Below are positions 21,940 to 32,019 of a DNA stretch of 64,000 nt, piece by piece. The notes under the pieces were generated by a model. The model saw only the letters and a program-made list of their open reading frames with translations. It was not told the origin of the DNA and made no database searches. The stretch spans positions 131,841,254 through 131,905,253 of the forward strand of contig CM056721.1 of NCBI GenBank assembly GCA_029844215.1, written 5' to 3'. Every line of letters starts with the position of its first letter. Position 1 is the stretch's first letter. The position numbers and the translations under genes were made by a program. Source of the DNA: Przewalskia tangutica. Taxonomy: Eukaryota > Streptophyta > Magnoliopsida > Solanales > Solanaceae.

Positions 21940-23200
21940 GGAAAGTAGGTTACCCGAGGTATAGGGAATAAGTGAGGATACTTCTTCATGTCATCCTCTG
22001 CTCCACGCCATTTCCTCCTTTTCGTTCGCCATGGGACGCGCGGAAGCCACGCCTTTTCGTCCAAGTCGTCTAACTCGACGATCGAGTATCGTATGGGACT
22101 CTCCTCATACGATAACTCCTCATTTGGACATCCCGAACCGGTGCACTCTAGATGGATCTCCATACATTTCCGCAATGGACACATGAAAATCGGATGCGCC
22201 TCCAAATCGGACGGAAGATCTAACTCATGTGCAACCTTGCCTACCCGACAATCTGACACGCCCAACGTACCTTGGGCTAAGCTTCCTTTCTTTCCAAATC
22301 TCATCACGCCTTCACGGGCGATACCTTTAGGAAAACCCAATCATCTATCTCAAATTCCAAGTGTCGACTGATGATCTGCATACGACTTTTGCGACTCGAA
22401 GCCGCCAACCAACGCCCCGGATAAGCTTATCCACTGTGAACTAAATCTGGCCCGACTAATCAACTTCTCCCACTCGAACCCTATCGGTGACTCGCACTTC
22501 TCTCGTATAAGGCCTCATAAGCGCCGAATCTTTGGAATGGTAGTTGTTATAAGCAAACTCCACGAGAGGCAAATGATCCTCCCGGTACCACCGAAATCAA
22601 TAACACAAGCCCGCAAAGATATCCTCGTTGTCGGATAGTGCGCTCGGCTGTCCGTCTGTCGAGGATGAAACGCCGTCGAGACTCACTGTCCCTAATCCGC
22701 CGAAAAGACCTCGAGTTAGCGAATCAGGCTCTCTCGATATAATCGACCGGACTCGTGCGATCACAATCTCTAATATATAATCGGGCATAGTCCTCACCAA
22801 AACGTCGTTCGGCGGAAGAAAATGGGCTGATTTGTCGACTGCCGACAATCGCCCAAATGGAATCATGCTCTCCGAGTGGTAGCCCTGTAATAAAATCCAT
22901 ATTTATCACCTCCCTTCCAGTCGGAATATCAATGGCTGTGACCCTCCAACGGTGCTCAATCTTAACTCTGACAATTCGACGCGTGCCCACGAACTCCGCA
23001 ACGCCCCTCTTTAGGCCATCCCACCAATACACGCATTCGAGGTCATGGTACATCTTAGTCGACCGGATGAATAGAATAACGAGCACCGTGTGCCTCACGA
23101 GAATCGCCGAAGTCTGTCACATCGGGAACACAACCGCCCTCGAATCTTAGCACCCCAGTGGCGCTACCTCAAATAGACTCTTCTCCTTCGGAGAGCTGCG
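21940..23200 (-). pseudogene. gypsy G3 integrase
   Basis: Minus frame 22340-21870 keeps the C-terminal part: GFPKGIAREGVMRFGKKG, VAHELDLPSDLEAHPIF, LRKCMEIHLEC, ELSYEESPI and the chromodomain-like end up to EDDMKKYPHLFPIPR. Upstream (22500-23100) the core appears in pieces such as VINMDFITGLPLGEHDSIW, SAERRFGEDYARLYI and DCDRTSPVDYIERA. The zinc-finger part is damaged. Same family and order as G2. CpG is in strong excess here: a hand count in 22501-23100 gives 48 CG against 10 CAG+CTG. Confidence 0.82.
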
Positions 23201-24480
23201 TCGATGCGTACCAAAATCGGATCCTCATCTGCCGCCTCGCCTCGCCGATGATAGAAGACTCAACCTCTCGAACCCGAATTCCCTATCGAGAATCAACCAA
23301 ACGAACCCCAAGGCTCGCTGGCGATGTAACTCTCGGACCATATCCTCTTCTGCGGGTGAACATCGACGGACTACCCATAGATCTGCGACTAAGGCATCCG
23401 CAACCACATCGGCCTTCCGGGTGGTATAGAATATCAACGTCGTAATCCTTAAGTAGCTCCACCACCGTCTGCGCAAAGTTCGGCTCCTCGGTGAAGATGT
23501 CCGGAGACTCTTGTGAATCGTGTAAATGTCCACATGAACTCATATAAATAATGCCTCAGATCTTGAAGGCATGAATCACCGCCGCTAACTCCAAGTCACG
23601 CGTGGGATAGTTCTTCTCTTCCTAAGCCGCCGATCATAAGCTATAACCTTGCCGTCCGCATGACGCACCCAAGCCCGACACTGACGCTTGTCGCAATAAA
23701 CCACATATCCATAAGCCTCCGGAAGAGTAAGCCCAGGCGGTTGTCAACTTCTTTAGCAATCGAAAACTTTCCTCACAAGTATCCGTCCCGGAACATACGC
23801 TTGCCGAGTCGAGTCAAGTCTTTGAAATAGAAGCAAACTTCTCCACAAACCTCAGATAATAACTGCGAGGCCCAAAGCTGCGCACTGCCGGTGTAGTGGG
23901 TCAGGCAAGTCTTGGCTTCAATCTTTCTTTGTATCAACGAATACCATCGGCCCGATAACATGCCCTAAGAAAGCCACCGACGCCACCGAACTCGTGACCG
24001 AGAACTTGGCATCTGCTGCGGTCTCGGAGGACTCGTCACGTCGCGAATGATCAGTATGCTCCGCTCTGCGCGAATACACCAAGATATCATCAATAAACAC
24101 TATAACGAACATATCCAAGAATGGCTCGAACACCATTCATCAAATCCATGAATCTCGGGCGTTGGTCAACCCGAAAGACATCACCTGAACTCATAGTGCC
24201 CATACCGGTCACGAATGCGATCTTTGGGATATCTACCTCTAACTTTCTGATGATAACGGTGTAGGTCTATCTTGAAAAACACTTTGCACCGCAACCGTTG
24301 GTCAAACAAATCGTCAATCCCGGGAGGATATCTATTCTTGATAGTTACCTTGTTCACCGCATGTAATCAATACACATACGGCGTCCCATCCTTCTTCTTT
24401 ACAAATAACATGGTGCTCCCGAGGAGAAAGCGCCTAATAAAGCCTTTCTCCAAAATCTTTCACTGGTCCTTGACTCCTTG
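23200..24480 (-). pseudogene. gypsy G3 RNase H and reverse transcriptase
   Basis: Minus words from 5' to 3': RT start around 24450 (KDQ.KIL.KAL), KKKDGTPYVY, IDDLFDQRL, FKIDLHRYHQ, the catalytic MFVIVFIDDILVYSRR at about 24115-24065 (frame 24136-23918, MVFEPFLDMFVIVFIDD), SVASVAFLGHVIG and KIEAKTCLTHY. RNase H: VVYCDKRQ, ASRLRKRRTIPRVTWS and, at its end, LKDYDVDILYHPEGRCGCG (23440-23395) before integrase. Many single-base indels. The FIDD site itself is kept. Confidence 0.85.
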
Positions 24481-25020
24481 TTTCGGCGGGTGCCGTCAGT
24501 ATGGCGGAATAGATATCGGCCAGAGTATCCGCGCCAAATCAATGCAAAACTCAATCTCCTTTCGGGAGGATACGGAAGCTCATCCGGAATACGTGCGGAA
24601 ACTCTCTAACGACCGGGATCGGTGAAGTGCGGTACCTCGACCTCGTGTCGAATACCCGAACCATATGGTAGATATACCTTTCACCATCTTCCTAGCCTTG
24701 GTAAGAAATAAACTTACCGCCGGCGCAGATTCCCTTCGTCGATAATCGGCTCGGAAACCGAACGAACTAATCTCTCCCTCGGTCACGTTGGCATAGCAAG
24801 ACGCTAGCCAATCCATACCCATAATCACATCAAAGTCATATCCAACTCTATCAAGTCGGCTGAAGTCGGCGGTATCTATAGTCACAGACAAGCCTTATAC
24901 ACTCGGCTACGGCTGAATCACTCGGCGTAGCACCTCAAAAGGTCTTATGGACTCGGGCTCTATCCCTATTCTGGCGATATGAGGAGATATGTAGGACAAG
25001 GTAGAACTGGATCTATCAAA
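24480..25020 (-). pseudogene. gypsy G3 protease region
   Basis: Minus frame 24891-24580 shows the protease end with VTIDTADFSRLDRVGYDFDV followed by IMGMDWLASCYANVTEGE, then LTKARKMVKGISTIW. This is the part between the aspartic site and RT. The DSG-type active-site segment further upstream (about 25020-25060) cannot be read with certainty. Confidence 0.72.
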
Positions 25021-25029
25021 GCATATACA

Positions 25030-26290
25030 TCACAAAGAAGAAACCAATAATGTACTGTGGCGACATCCGCGGCGCCCCGGTCTGTCATTTGCCGACATAG
25101 CATAGATGCGGTTCGAGGGCCGTGGCTGGAACCCTACCACGACCTCGCCGCGGCCGCCCATAAGTACCACGCTTCTCGGCGTCTAACCATCGAAGATGAA
25201 GATCCAAAGAGACCGTCGGTGAACGTAATGCTCCCGCCACCTGGGGCGGACAATCGCCGGATGGCCTGGCATCAAGAGTAACATGATCTCGAACCCATAC
25301 GGCACTCGCCGGATGAGACCTACGCGTCGAGCGCAGCAGGTAGGTGGTCTCGATTAGTCTTTGTCTGCCTCGCGAAAACGGCGTCCCGAGCCACGACTGC
25401 TCGAATAACCTGCTGATCGGACCTCGCGCGAGCGTGAAGGAGCACTCAGTGGTGGAAGGTGGACTGGTCTGCTGCGAGGCGCCCTCCAAAGCGCTCGAGA
25501 ACCCGATGTCTCGGCCTCTTGGTGGCCCAAATCTAGCCGATCTGCTCTCTCGCCTCGATCCGCTGCGTATGCTCGCATCGGCAATATCCATCCGGCTGAA
25601 GTGCCTCCTAAGCGATGAATCGTGTGACCAGTCAGCCCGTCACGTATCTATGAACCCCATGCGCCATATCGCTACAATGGTGTGTGCATATCGGCCAAGG
25701 AGTCAAACTCCAGTGTACTCTCGATAGTCCTCCCGTCCCGCTCGAGGTCAAGAACCTATCTACACGGGCTCTCACCTCGGGGCAAGAAATGGTCCAGAAC
25801 GCCTCGTGAACTCCTCGATCACCGGAAGAGCATCTCACCTCGACAATACCCATGACTCAAACCGTTCAACGCAATATCGCTGTAGGTAAGCTAGTATAAC
25901 GCACTCGATCTCGATGCCCTAAGAACTCGCATGGTCCAGAATCGCCGACAAACTCCTGCGGATCCTCATCAAATCTCGAACCATAGAACTTCGGGTGGGT
26001 GACCCAAGAAATCCGAATCAGTAACCGTCGGCTGTGGTTAGCGCCGCTCTGTCGCTGCCGCCTCGCTATCTTTGTCGAATCGAATGTTCCGTAATCTCGT
26101 ACTCGGGCCACGTGGAGTGAGCTCGTCTGCGATTTCGATGGCGCGTCGCGCTCGAACTCACGAAATTGGCGAGCGTGGAACTCGCCGCCTAAACATCATC
26201 TCGTAATGTGGGCTGTGCCTGCGTGACTCTCGCGTCCCACTGCGGCACCGCTGCCTTGCCGTCTCGGCGCGGTTGCCTTGCGTGAGGCAT
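25030..26290 (-). pseudogene. gypsy G3 gag
   Basis: Starts at the minus ATG at 26290, whose DNA (ATGCCTCACGCAAGGCAACC) is the same as the G2 gag start at 12772. The body is broken; words such as NHSRRLLIRISWVTHPKFYG, FDEDPQEFVG (about 26000-25950), corresponding to the capsid start, remain. Highly CpG-rich; long antisense frames such as 25344-25727 (+) are shadows caused by loss of stops. Confidence 0.72.
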
Positions 26291-26470
26291 AAGCGATACA
26301 TAAAGGAAAACATCGGGAGATTCAACCTATAACTCGGCTATTGCACGATCTTGAGTGAAAGAATGAAACGATCCTAAATATCCTGCGACCTCACGATTAT
26401 AGATGTGGTGCACAACACACCGATAATCAAGACTACTAGACACGATGCGTGGACACTTTCAGGACTAAGC

Positions 26471-26481
26471 GCTCGATACCA
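26471..26481 (-). other. Primer binding site of G3
   Basis: On minus TGGTATCGAGC, lying 4 bases from LTR base 26486, as in G2. Confidence 0.82.
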
Positions 26482-26485
26482 CTTT

Positions 26486-27615
26486 TGTCAATCCACTTGC
26501 CAAGTCCAAACTCATGAGTAATATTTCAACCTATAATAGTCATGATACGTTTATTAACCTCTAATCTCAAGTAGAACAATCCAAGTTCTAAGTCACTAAA
26601 TTCTATGGAAAAATTGGATTTCCGCTTTTACTCACTTTGCCACCTTTTCTCAAGTGAATTTATCATCCAAACACCACAATTAAGGCTCAACAATCCAACA
26701 TTTTAAAGGGATTACACATCCAAACTTGGGTGTGTAAAATTCTGCCCTAGTTACAACAATTTACTTATCACTTCTAAGGTAGTTTTTAGGCTACAACATG
26801 CTCATAATCACTTAGCCATTTCTTTCCATACCCAAACCACATTTCTAACATGCAAAGATTCTGAAGCATTATTTACTACCACAAGTTCTTTCTTCTAAAC
26901 ATGCGACACTTAGAACTAATTCTAAGGAAGAAATGTTACCTTAAAGTTTTAGCCAAAACTTATTCCAACTATTGCTAGCTTTGCCAAAACACCACCACAA
27001 CAATGTCAAGCTAACCACAAGCTTCCTTTTCTTGCTCTTAACTTTCGATTTTTCTTGGGTTTTCTTAGAGAGGAGGAGCGATTTTAGAGAGGGAGAGAGT
27101 GTGAAGATGAAAGATGGGAAGAATGACCAAGTCTTGGTCAATATAATGCATGTGAGAAAATCAGATGGGGACACTTGTCACCCTCCCAGTCTCTTTAAAA
27201 CAAAAATCAGATTTTCTAAGTTTTTCCGCCAAATTCACGCCTCGGCGCGCCGCGCGTGTGCAGTCATGAGCTCCGAACTTTCGGTGGCGGCTACGCTCTG
27301 CGACCTCTCGATGCTTTAAGGCGCGGCCACTGCATCTGGCGCTTGCGCTGCACGCGCATTTACGCGATTGCCTTGAACTTGTAACTCATAACTTTCTACT
27401 CCGATGCTATCGGCGAGCGGTTGGTTGCGTTGGAATCAGACTCAACGAACTACGCCCTGTGCCTTTAAAATACTTAGGAATTCTCAACGAATCGGGTCAT
27501 AACCCGCCTCAAAGTTGACTAAAACCGTCGAACGACGTCAACCGTCGCCGGAAATTTTAAGTCTTACATACTTTACGTGCGTTTTCATACGTAGGGTCGA
27601 ACTACTGGTATAACA
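26486..27615 (-). repeat. 5' LTR of G3, truncated (1130 bp)
   Basis: On plus it starts TGTCA and then continues ATCCACTTGCC, which in the full G3 3' LTR occurs only at about 20594. The first about 1.54 kb of the LTR (plus coordinates 19057-20593 equivalent) is therefore missing next to the PBS. The junction falls in a shared GTCA. The rest runs in parallel with 20594-21786 to GGTATAACA. Confidence 0.9.
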
Positions 27616-28533
27616 ACATGTTGTGATATGATAGGCGGTAGTGCTTATGTATGATATGATAGGCGGTAGTGCTTATGTTATGTATGATAGCGGATGAGCT
27701 ATGTTATATATTTGTATTATTACTGGGTAAACCGGGTTATTATCTATGCCATGGATTTGCTACCCATGACGCGAGTGCGGCGCACTCATGCGGATCCGGA
27801 CTACTGGATCCACGCGGGTGAATACTCGTGCAGTGCGGCGATGATACTCAATGCGGGTCCACGGGATCTACGCGGGTGAAATAGTCTCACGGGTGAAATA
27901 GTCCCATGGCGCGGATGACCTCGTGCGGGTAAAATAGTCCCGGAGTAGGATTGCTTAATGATACTACCGCGATGTACCTGTTTTGATCGTGAGCCTCTAT
28001 TTTTATATAAGATTTATACTTATTACTCTCATTGTTAGTAAGACACATCTGAGAAATTGATTTTATCTGACTCACTTATTTTTGACTTATGATATTACTA
28101 CGGTATTTTCGGTTTACATACTTGGTACGTTGTGTCGACCCCTGGGCGTTGCGTTCATGCCGCAGGTAAGGGAAAGCAGGTGGTAGATCCTCATTCCTAG
28201 GATCTTTTACTCAGGTGTCAGAAGCTCCATTCCTCCAGAAGCTTGTTTTGTTGGTACGAATATTCCCTGATGCTATATGTGTTTTGTACATTCAGGGGTA
28301 TGGCGGCCCCGTCCCGTAGTTTTATCTTTAAGTGCGTGGTCACATATATGTTTTGGGCTATAAGAACCCGGTTGTACTATACTTTGTTTATGTATGTTTT
28401 ATGGAAGCGACCTTATCGGTGGCATGATGGTTACCCTTTATAAGTTATGTGTTATGTATGTTCATTCTATTCTCGACATATACCGAGTACCGGGTACCCC
28501 TAGGTACGATCGCGGCCGAGGTTGGTCGTGACA
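27616..28533 (+). repeat. 3' LTR of G2, second part
   Basis: Resumes with ATGTTGTGATATGATAGG and runs to GGTTGGTCGTGACA. It matches 11605-12565 of the 5' LTR, with many small differences concentrated at CAG/CTG sites (for example AACCAGTTG against AACCCGGTTG). Confidence 0.92.
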
Positions 28534-28689
28534 TCTAGCAACATGAAGCGAAAAACATAAAATAGAAAAATAGTAAACAGAAAACATAAAAACAGAAACA
28601 CAGAAAGACAAGGTCAGACCCAGTCCAAAAACTAAAGCTTTAAAGCAATAAAGCAGTAAAGTACTTTAATGACTTTCGATATCATACAT
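28534..28689 (-). mobile_element. RTE-type LINE 3' UTR, right part
   Basis: On minus the T-rich, TTTCTGTTTTTATGTTTTCTG-like stretch resembles the 3' UTR that precedes the GAGCCGAGGGTCT tail in the LINE at 43257-44143. It joins in orientation with 9868-9988 when G2 is removed. 5'-truncated: no coding part is present. Bounded on its right by the second copy of the target repeat (28690-28711). Confidence 0.7.
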
Positions 28690-28711
28690 ACAAATCACTA
28701 TGTATGCTATC

Positions 28712-29336
28712 GAAAGGCATTAAACTACAATTTGTGGATGCAGAAAATGGTAATTTGACATGTTTCCCAAAAAAATCAAGATTCACATATAGGAGTCCTA
28801 GAAATACGGTTGCAATTAATAAAATTATTTTTTCTAAGGAAGCGTAAAACAGAGTCTCCTGAATGTCCTAATATAGAATGTCATAAGGAAGATGAAAGAG
28901 CAACAAATGTTGAGGGAACTGAGGCTGGATTGTTGACGTCATTTGAAATAGGGTAGAGATCTCCGATGTCATCACATCTCATTATTCGTCTCCCTGTCGT
29001 AAAATCCTTTAAAGTAAAACCAAAAGGATAAAAGTCAAGGGAAACCCAATTGTCAATTGTGAAACACCACACGAAGATTAGAGTCTTAATGAATTTAGGG
29101 GCATGAAGGACATTTTTTAAGATTAGTGGTAGATGTGGTGGGGATAGGGAGGAATGACCATAACCACGGATGAGAATGCATTATCCACTACCAATAATAA
29201 TATTCTGATTTAAATGAATCAAATTAGAATAAGACGAGAGAGTACCTTGTGATGCCGTCATGTGAGATGTGACGTTTGTGTTTGTATACTAATTTTCGTT
29301 TGGAGTGTTGAGTGATATTGTGCTCATAGTTGTCTC
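28712..29336 (-). pseudogene. copia C2 protease and GAG_pre-integrase segment
   Basis: On minus directly after the solo LTR: a protease start equal to the usual YMDTGATSHMT, here changed (NTNVTSHMTASQGTLSS), then IIIGSG, VLHAPKFIKTL, WCFTIDNWVSLDFYPFGFTLKDF, RIMRCDDIGDLYPI and STFVALSSSL. It goes on with HSILGHSGDSVLRFLRKNN and the start of the integrase zinc-binding region (LPFSASTN…FDSIHSDL), where the LINE insertion interrupts it. The active-site DTG is degraded to NTN, so this protease is dead even apart from the frame breaks. Confidence 0.85.
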
Positions 29337-29952
29337 TGTCACGACCCGACCTCGGGCCCGCGACTGGTGTCTTACCCCGGGCACCCTAGTGATAAAACAT
29401 CAGAGAAAATCAGCGGAAATAAAAACATAGACATGAAACAAGATATATAAGATAAGAAACAGGCTAACCAAAACGGTCACCTTTCTGTATATATAACAAA
29501 ACTCGAACAGTTACATCCTTTACAAGCCCTTGTAAAGATTTCTGCACTTAAGAGTTTTTATAACAACTATGATGGCGGGGCCCCGCCATACCACGACGAA
29601 TCGGCGCGTGGCGTACAAGTGCCGTGCGCCTCTCTGCCTAAAATATTTCATCTCCCGAAAATATCCATAATGTCCAAAATCTCGAAAACAAAGTGGGCCC
29701 CACAAAATCATAAATTTCCTACCATGGGCCCCACGTGATCATTTCCGGAAAATAAAATCCATAATTTTATTATAATTCAAGAAGTCCAAATACCAAATTT
29801 GGGAATCCAATTCCCATTAACGAACCTTTTTCCTTCACAAAATTCGGAAACTTTTCCGTAGAAAAATCACATCTTTCTTCCGTTCCAATCTAAATGTCGT
29901 ATTCTCGTACGTACGTCCTCACATACATGCCCTGGAACTACGGGGTGTAACA
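29337..29952 (-). mobile_element. Solo gypsy LTR with 5-bp TSD in copia C2
   Basis: 616 bp, plus strand TGTCACGACCCGACC…CGGGGTGTAACA, flanked on both sides by GTCTC (29332-29336, 29953-29957). Ends are those of the gypsy LTRs in this window, but body and length differ, so it belongs to another family of similar type. No internal region is present. Joining the flanks restores the collinear gag/protease reading (…NDIETMS… then SHMTASQ). Confidence 0.93.
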
Positions 29953-29957
29953 GTCTC

Positions 29958-30948
29958 AATGTCATTCGGTGCATAAGTCGATGACGGGGGTGGCTTATGT
30001 TGTGTTGGCCTGCTGTGGATGTATGCCAAGTATGCCAGGTTGGGCATGTCGAATCTGAGGTGGATTCCACGAAGATGCGATATCTTGGCGAAAGGTAAGG
30101 CCCAGCGATGGGGCCAGCGCATAGGCGGAGGTTGTTGCCACTAACGCTGCGCCTCTTGTTGCGAAATTTCTTTCGCCGTCCTTCGTTTGATCTTGGCATT
30201 GTTATGGAAGAAACAGAATATTACGGGTCCTTTGCCAGTTCTAATCACGGGCCGGAAGGCCTGCGTGGCGGAGGGCACGATGGTGAGTGGTCGTCGGCAA
30301 TGCTGGCCCGAGTGGTGCTACAGTTGATTTTCTGGGTTTCCTAAAGGATGAGCTTTGAACGGGCCTCATAAAATGGATGTAATGGTGTGCATTGCTGAAG
30401 GATGGTGGCAGTGCCGTCATAAGATTCGTTCAAGCCTGCAATAAGCTGCATGACCAATCGCTGATTAGCGACTGGTGTGCCGACGTTGGAGAGTTGGTAG
30501 GCAAACATCTTGAGTTCTTAACAATAGGCAGACACGTTTGGGAAATCATCCTGATGAACGTCCTTGAACTGATTTTCAAGATATAACGCTTGTTGAGTTT
30601 TGTTGTCGTGGAAAATACTGTCCAAACGTTCCCATGTTTGGCGGGCAGTGGCATCAGTCTCAATGACGGTGTGAAACAAATCATTAGATATTGTTTCGTA
30701 TATCCACTGAAGGAGGGCTACGTCCAAACGAGACTAGAGTGCATCATCAGAAGTTGAAGTCGATGGTACGATTGTGGACTTCGCTGTGGAGGGATGATGT
30801 GGTCGATAACTTTGTAAACACAATAATGAATCTTAAAATGCTCCGTCCACGAGGAGTATTGACTATTTTCCATCTCAAGAGTCGTGGAGATGAAGTTTTT
30901 AATGTTGTTTACGACAAGTGCCGGATGGAATTTGGTTTTGTCAGCCAT
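29958..30948 (-). pseudogene. copia C2 gag
   Basis: The minus ATG at 30948 opens MADKTKFHPALVVNNIKNFI, STTLEMENSQYSSWTEHFKI, VYKVIDHIIP, then after a frame break VALLQWIYETISNDLFHTVI, TWERLDSIFHDNK, YLENQFKDVHQDDFPNVSAY and FAYQLSNVGTPV, MQLIAGLNESYDG. This is the UBN2-type gag usual for Ty1/copia. The C-terminal part is Pro/His-rich with LGIHPQQANTT near 30000 and reaches the protease at the solo LTR. No clear CCHC knuckle. Stops near 30545 and others. The close relative is the gag at 44423 (+). Confidence 0.9.
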
Positions 30949-31112
30949 GGAAGAAGAAATTTAGGAGGAAGAGAGAGGGAGAATGACCAGAAAAACTAGG
31001 GTTTCGTCGTGGGGAAAAGAGGAGGGACGACCGAGAGAGGTCGGCGGCTAGGGTTCCGACGTGGGCTAGGATAGAGTTAGTAGTTTTAGGCTACTGATAT
31101 CATAAAGGAATA

Positions 31113-31276
31113 TGTTCCCTTGATTTTATTGATAAATGATTTATAATATATATAAGGCTACAAGAATATTTATTTTAATATAAATTAGGTAACTAATTAA
31201 CTTAATTATAAAAAAAAATCTACCTAAAATAAGAGATATATAATTAATAAAAAAATATTGAGAAATATTCTATTAA
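31113..31276 (-). repeat. 5' LTR of copia C2, with adjacent PBS
   Basis: On plus TGTTCCCTTGATTTTATTGA to about CTATTAAAA. Next to it at 31089-31104 is the PBS (minus TATGATATCAGTAGCC, an iMet-type site with the variant CAGTAGCC also used by copia-4). The outer end is approximate. Confidence 0.75.
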
Positions 31277-31599
31277 AATATGCAAATTAAAAAATGAAAA
31301 ACAAGAAAGTAACATTATTGATGATAAAAATAGTGGTTGTCCATGCATTTCACATCATATTCTTAGACAACACGTGCCATAAAATGATAAATGTGTGCCC
31401 CAATGACAAGGTATCCACCTAGTGTTTATTCTCTCGAAAAATATCTTATCTTAAAACGTTAGCGTAGTTTTTAGTTTTTACATTCAAATTAATTAAACAA
31501 ATTCGCAAAATTCCCCAGTCATATAACCTATTACAATTTCCCACATCACTAGCAGTACCTCAAAAATCATTTAAACAATTTCTCAAAAAATAAATAAAT
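31277..31599 (+). promoter_or_regulatory. Upstream region of the EF-hand gene with a G-box
   Basis: Only about 320 bp separate the copia C2 LTR from the gene. CACGTG (31371-31376, context ACACGTGCC) is a perfect G-box, about 225 bp before the ATG; such sites bind bZIP and bHLH factors and ACACGTG is a usual abscisic-acid response core. No strong TATA is evident. Function is inferred. Confidence 0.45.
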
Positions 31600-32019
31600 A
31601 TGGGAGTGGTGATCATTGACGGATCAACAATTCAAGACTTCGTCAACGACGAAGAGGCTTTCACAAAGGCAATTGATAAAGGATTTACCGATTTGGACCT
31701 CAACAACGACGGCGTTTTATCCAGATCCGAGCTTCGCAAAGCGTTTGAATCTCTCCGGCTCATCGAGTCTCACTTCGGCATCGAAGTCGCCGCTACGTCG
31801 GAGGAACTCACAAAACTATACGATTCGATATTCGAGAAGTTTGATTGCGACCACAACGGTACCGTGGATCGAGCGGAGTTTGGGAATGAGATGTGGAGAA
31901 TTATGCTGGCGATCGCCGATGGACTTGGCTCATCGCCGATTCAAATGGCGCTTGATGACAGTGACCAGAGTTTGATCAAGCAAGCTGCCGATCTCGAAGC
32001 TTCAAAGCTTCCTGCCTAA
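31600..32019 (+). CDS. EF-hand calcium-binding protein, 139 aa, single exon
   Basis: An intact frame from ATG (context AAATAAATATGG) to TAA with two EF-hands. Loop 1 is DLNNDGVLSRSE (residues 33-44), with D, N, D, a backbone Val and Glu at positions 1, 3, 5, 7 and 12; loop 2 is DCDHNGTVDRAE (residues 82-93). Both keep the central Gly and final Glu, so both should bind calcium. A C-terminal helix (SPIQMALDD … QAADLEASKL) is conserved in plant relatives of this small soluble family. No signal peptide or membrane segment. Likely a cytosolic or nuclear calcium sensor or buffer; the exact partner is unknown. The start is the first in-frame ATG; the alternative frames over it are shadows. It is flanked by a copia LTR 320 bp upstream and another copia 320 bp downstream. 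The downstream 32020-32335 is AT-rich 3' flank with no other gene. Confidence 0.93.
   Translation: MGVVIIDGSTIQDFVNDEEAFTKAIDKGFTDLDLNNDGVLSRSELRKAFESLRLIESHFGIEVAATSEELTKLYDSIFEKFDCDHNGTVDRAEFGNEMWRIMLAIADGLGSSPIQMALDDSDQSLIKQAADLEASKLPA

Larger units (their letters stand above)
19052..27615 (-). mobile_element. Gypsy element G3, same family as G2, inside the G2 3' LTR
   Basis: On plus the element reads TGTCACGACCCG… to …CTACTGGTATAACA. On minus the order is truncated 5' LTR 27615-26486, PBS 26481-26471, gag, protease, RT, RNase H, integrase, PPT 21797-21787, 3' LTR 21786-19052. The uninterrupted LTR at 11600 shows the target CTTATGTTGTG; here the left flank ends CTTAT and the right begins ACATGTTGTG, so the target duplication is not exact. 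Confidence 0.88.
9989..28533 (+). mobile_element. Large gypsy element G2 (Del/Tekay-like), interrupted in its 3' LTR
   Basis: 5' LTR 9989-12565, PBS, gag, protease, RT, RNase H, integrase, PPT 17427-17436 and a 3' LTR that starts at 17437, breaks at 19051 for insertion of G3, and resumes 27616-28533. LTR termini are TGTTATACC…GGTCGTGACA. Net length without G3 is about 10 kb. Flanks are TCGGG (9984-9988) and TCTAG (28534-28538), agreeing at 3 of 5 positions, so the target duplication is decayed or misread. Every ORF is broken by frequent frameshifts. Confidence 0.85.
6975..31276 (-). mobile_element. Ty1/copia element C2, split by nested insertions
   Basis: The two ends are LTRs of the same family: 6975-7155 and 31113-31276 share CCCTTGATTTTATTGAT, then the ATGATTTA…TATATATAAGG and ACTAATTAACTTAATTA blocks. 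Coding parts are collinear on minus: gag 30948-29958, protease to pre-integrase 29336-28712, integrase core 9867-9500, then integrase C-terminus, RT and RNase H down to 7160. Removing the inserts (8141-8318, 9868-28689, 29337-29952) leaves about 4.7 kb, a normal copia length. Frameshifts and stops occur throughout, so it is old. Its gag is the same family as copia-4 at 44423. Confidence 0.85.
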
